Source of the DNA: Calothrix sp. NIES-2100
GTDB taxonomy: Bacteria; Cyanobacteriota; Cyanobacteriia; Cyanobacteriales; Nostocaceae
Direction: 5' to 3'
Length of the DNA stretch: 64,000 bases
Assembly: GCF_002368195.1 (NCBI RefSeq)
Contig: NZ_AP018178.1
Coordinates: forward strand, 9,122,516 to 9,186,515
The notes under the pieces were generated by a model. It was not told the origin of the DNA and ran no database searches. It saw only the letters and a program-made list of their open reading frames with translations. Within the stretch, counting starts at the first letter, position 1. Every line of letters starts with the position of its first letter. Positions 62,851-64,000 of the stretch are shown piece by piece. The translations under genes and the position numbers were made by a program.

Positions 62851-64000
62851 TTACAAATTACTTAAACGCTTCAACTCATCATCTGTAATAGGATTCTTCC
62901 CAGCCTTGAGGTCTTTTACCCAGCTTTCCCGTTGTGCTTTCCAATCTTTATTATCAGCCTGGGCGATGTAGGCTTTAAAATCAGCAATTGCGCCTTGATA
63001 GTCACCTGTTAACGCCCGCGCCAAGCCACGACTATCACGAATATTGCCATCTTTAGGGGCAAGCTTCACGGCTTGTTCACAAGCAACCATCACATCGGCG
63101 GCTTGTTTTTGCAAACTGCCTTCCCAGCATAAATTATTCCAAGAACCGGCAGAAATTTTGACTTTTGGATCTAACTGTTGGGCATTGGTGTAAGCTGCTA
63201 ATGCTTCCTTAAACTTATCTTCTGCGATCAGGCTTGCTCCTTGCTCAACCAACAGAGAAAATGCTTTTGCCTTTGGTTGAAAGTCTAAACTGGGGTCTAG
63301 TTGTAATGCTTGCTGGAAATTAGCAACTGCACCGTCAAGATTGCCTGCTTGTACTAGGCTCTCACCTTTTTCAACTAAGGCTGAAGCTTTTGCCAATTGT
63401 TTGGCTTTTGCTTGGGGGTCAAATTTTAAGCTGGGATTCCATTCTAATGCTTGGCGGAACTTGGCAACCGCAAGATTAATATCTTGATTTCGGGCTAATT
63501 CTTCACCTTGGGTAACTAATGCTGGTGCGGCTTCTTTTTTAATAGCTGTAGTTTGGCAGGCTTTGAGGTCTGCCAGCACATCTGGATGAATAACTAAGTA
63601 ATTATTCAGCCAATTGCAACCACTAGTTAATAAATTATCTAAATCCAAATCCCATAAAATTACTGTGCTGTCAGAACTTGCAGAGGCAATCGTCTTGCCG
63701 TCGGGACTGAAACTCACACTAAAGACAAAACCGCTATCCCCCTTGAGGGTTTTGAGTAGTTTGCCAGAGATGTCCCAGAGTTTGACTGTGCTGTCAGAAC
63801 TTGCAGAGGCAATCGTCTTGCCGTCGGGACTGAAACTCACACTATTGACAGAACCGCTATGCCCGTTGAGGGTTTTGAGTAGTTTGCCAGAGATGTCCCA
63901 GAGTTTGACTGTCCTGTCAAAACTAGCAGAGGCAATCGTCTTGCCGTCGGGACTGAAACTCACACTAAAGACAAAACCGCTATGCCCCTTGAGGGTTTTG
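62851..64000 (-). CDS. WD40-TPR repeat protein (N-terminus outside window)
   Basis: The reading frame stays open to the right edge, so the N-terminal part is missing. At least three near-identical WD40 units are visible (SVSFSPDGKTIASASSDSTV + KLWDISGKLLKTLKG), followed by a spacer (NWLNNYLVIHPDVLADLKAC) and about five TPR-like units (NLAVAKFRQALEWNPSLKFD, NLDGAVANFQQALQLDPSLD, KFKEALAAYTNAQQLDPKVK, then an unusual cysteine-containing unit and GDYQGAIADFKAYIAQADNK). The WD40 units differ at DNA level by only a few bases, implying recent duplication. In cyanobacteria such proteins usually also carry an N-terminal NACHT, TIR or kinase domain, which cannot be seen here. Confidence 0.88.
   Translation of the reverse strand, partial: KTLKGHSGFVFSVSFSPDGKTIASASFDRTVKLWDISGKLLKTLNGHSGSVNSVSFSPDGKTIASASSDSTVKLWDISGKLLKTLKGDSGFVFSVSFSPDGKTIASASSDSTVILWDLDLDNLLTSGCNWLNNYLVIHPDVLADLKACQTTAIKKEAAPALVTQGEELARNQDINLAVAKFRQALEWNPSLKFDPQAKAKQLAKASALVEKGESLVQAGNLDGAVANFQQALQLDPSLDFQPKAKAFSLLVEQGASLIAEDKFKEALAAYTNAQQLDPKVKISAGSWNNLCWEGSLQKQAADVMVACEQAVKLAPKDGNIRDSRGLARALTGDYQGAIADFKAYIAQADNKDWKAQRESWVKDLKAGKNPITDDELKRLSNL

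Noticed and set aside
1..64000. tRNA genes or CRISPR arrays
   Set aside because: Reading for T-arm GTTC-A-A patterns at likely places and for regularly spaced direct repeats found none that hold up; the tandem repeats present have no unique spacers.

Overview
The window reads as chromosomal DNA of a filamentous, heterocyst-forming-type cyanobacterium (order Nostocales; Tolypothrix/Fremyella/Nostoc/Calothrix-like). Reasons seen in the sequence: a phycoerythrin linker and lyase operon, aerobic tetrapyrrole genes (hemF, acsF), very frequent GCGATCGC (HIP1) octamers, short heptanucleotide tandem repeats of the GTTGACG type, and dispersed TGTAGGGGC...GCCCCTACA hairpin elements. No tRNA, rRNA or CRISPR array was recognised.

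Layout. (1) 1-4914, minus strand: cpeC-cpeD-cpeE, a CpcD-domain-only gene, cpeS, cpeT and the start of cpeR. A near-perfect RcaC 'L box' and a palindrome lie upstream of cpeC, suggesting light-colour (green/red) control. (2) 5265-5969: ankyrin-repeat protein. (3) 6254-28423, minus strand: one 22.2-kb gene for a 7389-residue multidomain secreted-type protein (RTX, FG-GAP, two TolB-like propeller arrays, LamG, PA14, PPC, CARDB, Calx-beta). (4) 28742-31598: retropepsin-like protease, GH25 muramidase with peptidoglycan-binding domain, and a chloroperoxidase-type alpha/beta hydrolase, separated by hairpin elements.

(5) 32232-56084: the accessory part. Two identical 159-bp direct repeats bracket 23.5 kb. 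The repeat is the 3' end of a PAP/fibrillin-type gene (55944-56561), so the element integrated at that gene's 3' end and restored it, in the way tRNA-targeting islands do. A tyrosine integrase sits just inside the right end. The interior has a rightward operon of mostly unknown small genes (33.3-39.6 kb: HTH protein, GIY-YIG-like protein, tiny membrane peptides, and a membrane/P-loop ATPase group), an iteron-like palindrome cluster (39.6-39.8 kb), two modules in which a small ribbon-helix-helix regulator diverges from a long structured leader or ncRNA, a small serine recombinase, and a leftward block with a TerS-like HTH protein, a 1559-residue tape-measure protein and a 1547-residue primase-helicase resembling cyanobacterial plasmid Rep proteins. 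No capsid, portal, large terminase, tail tube or lysis genes were seen. The combination integrase + primase-helicase + TerS-like protein + tape measure without capsid genes is the most interesting part; my preferred but unproven reading is a phage-satellite-like or phage-plasmid-derived integrative element.

(6) 56880-64000: N-acylglucosamine 2-epimerase family protein, delta-9-type fatty-acid desaturase, hemF, acsF (hemF and acsF diverge), a 63-bp-period tandem repeat, and the C-terminal part of a WD40-TPR protein that runs off the right edge.

How they fit: the cpe genes build and chromophorylate phycoerythrin rods, and hemF/acsF feed the haem, bilin and chlorophyll supply. The element is an independent passenger with its own replication, integration and regulation.
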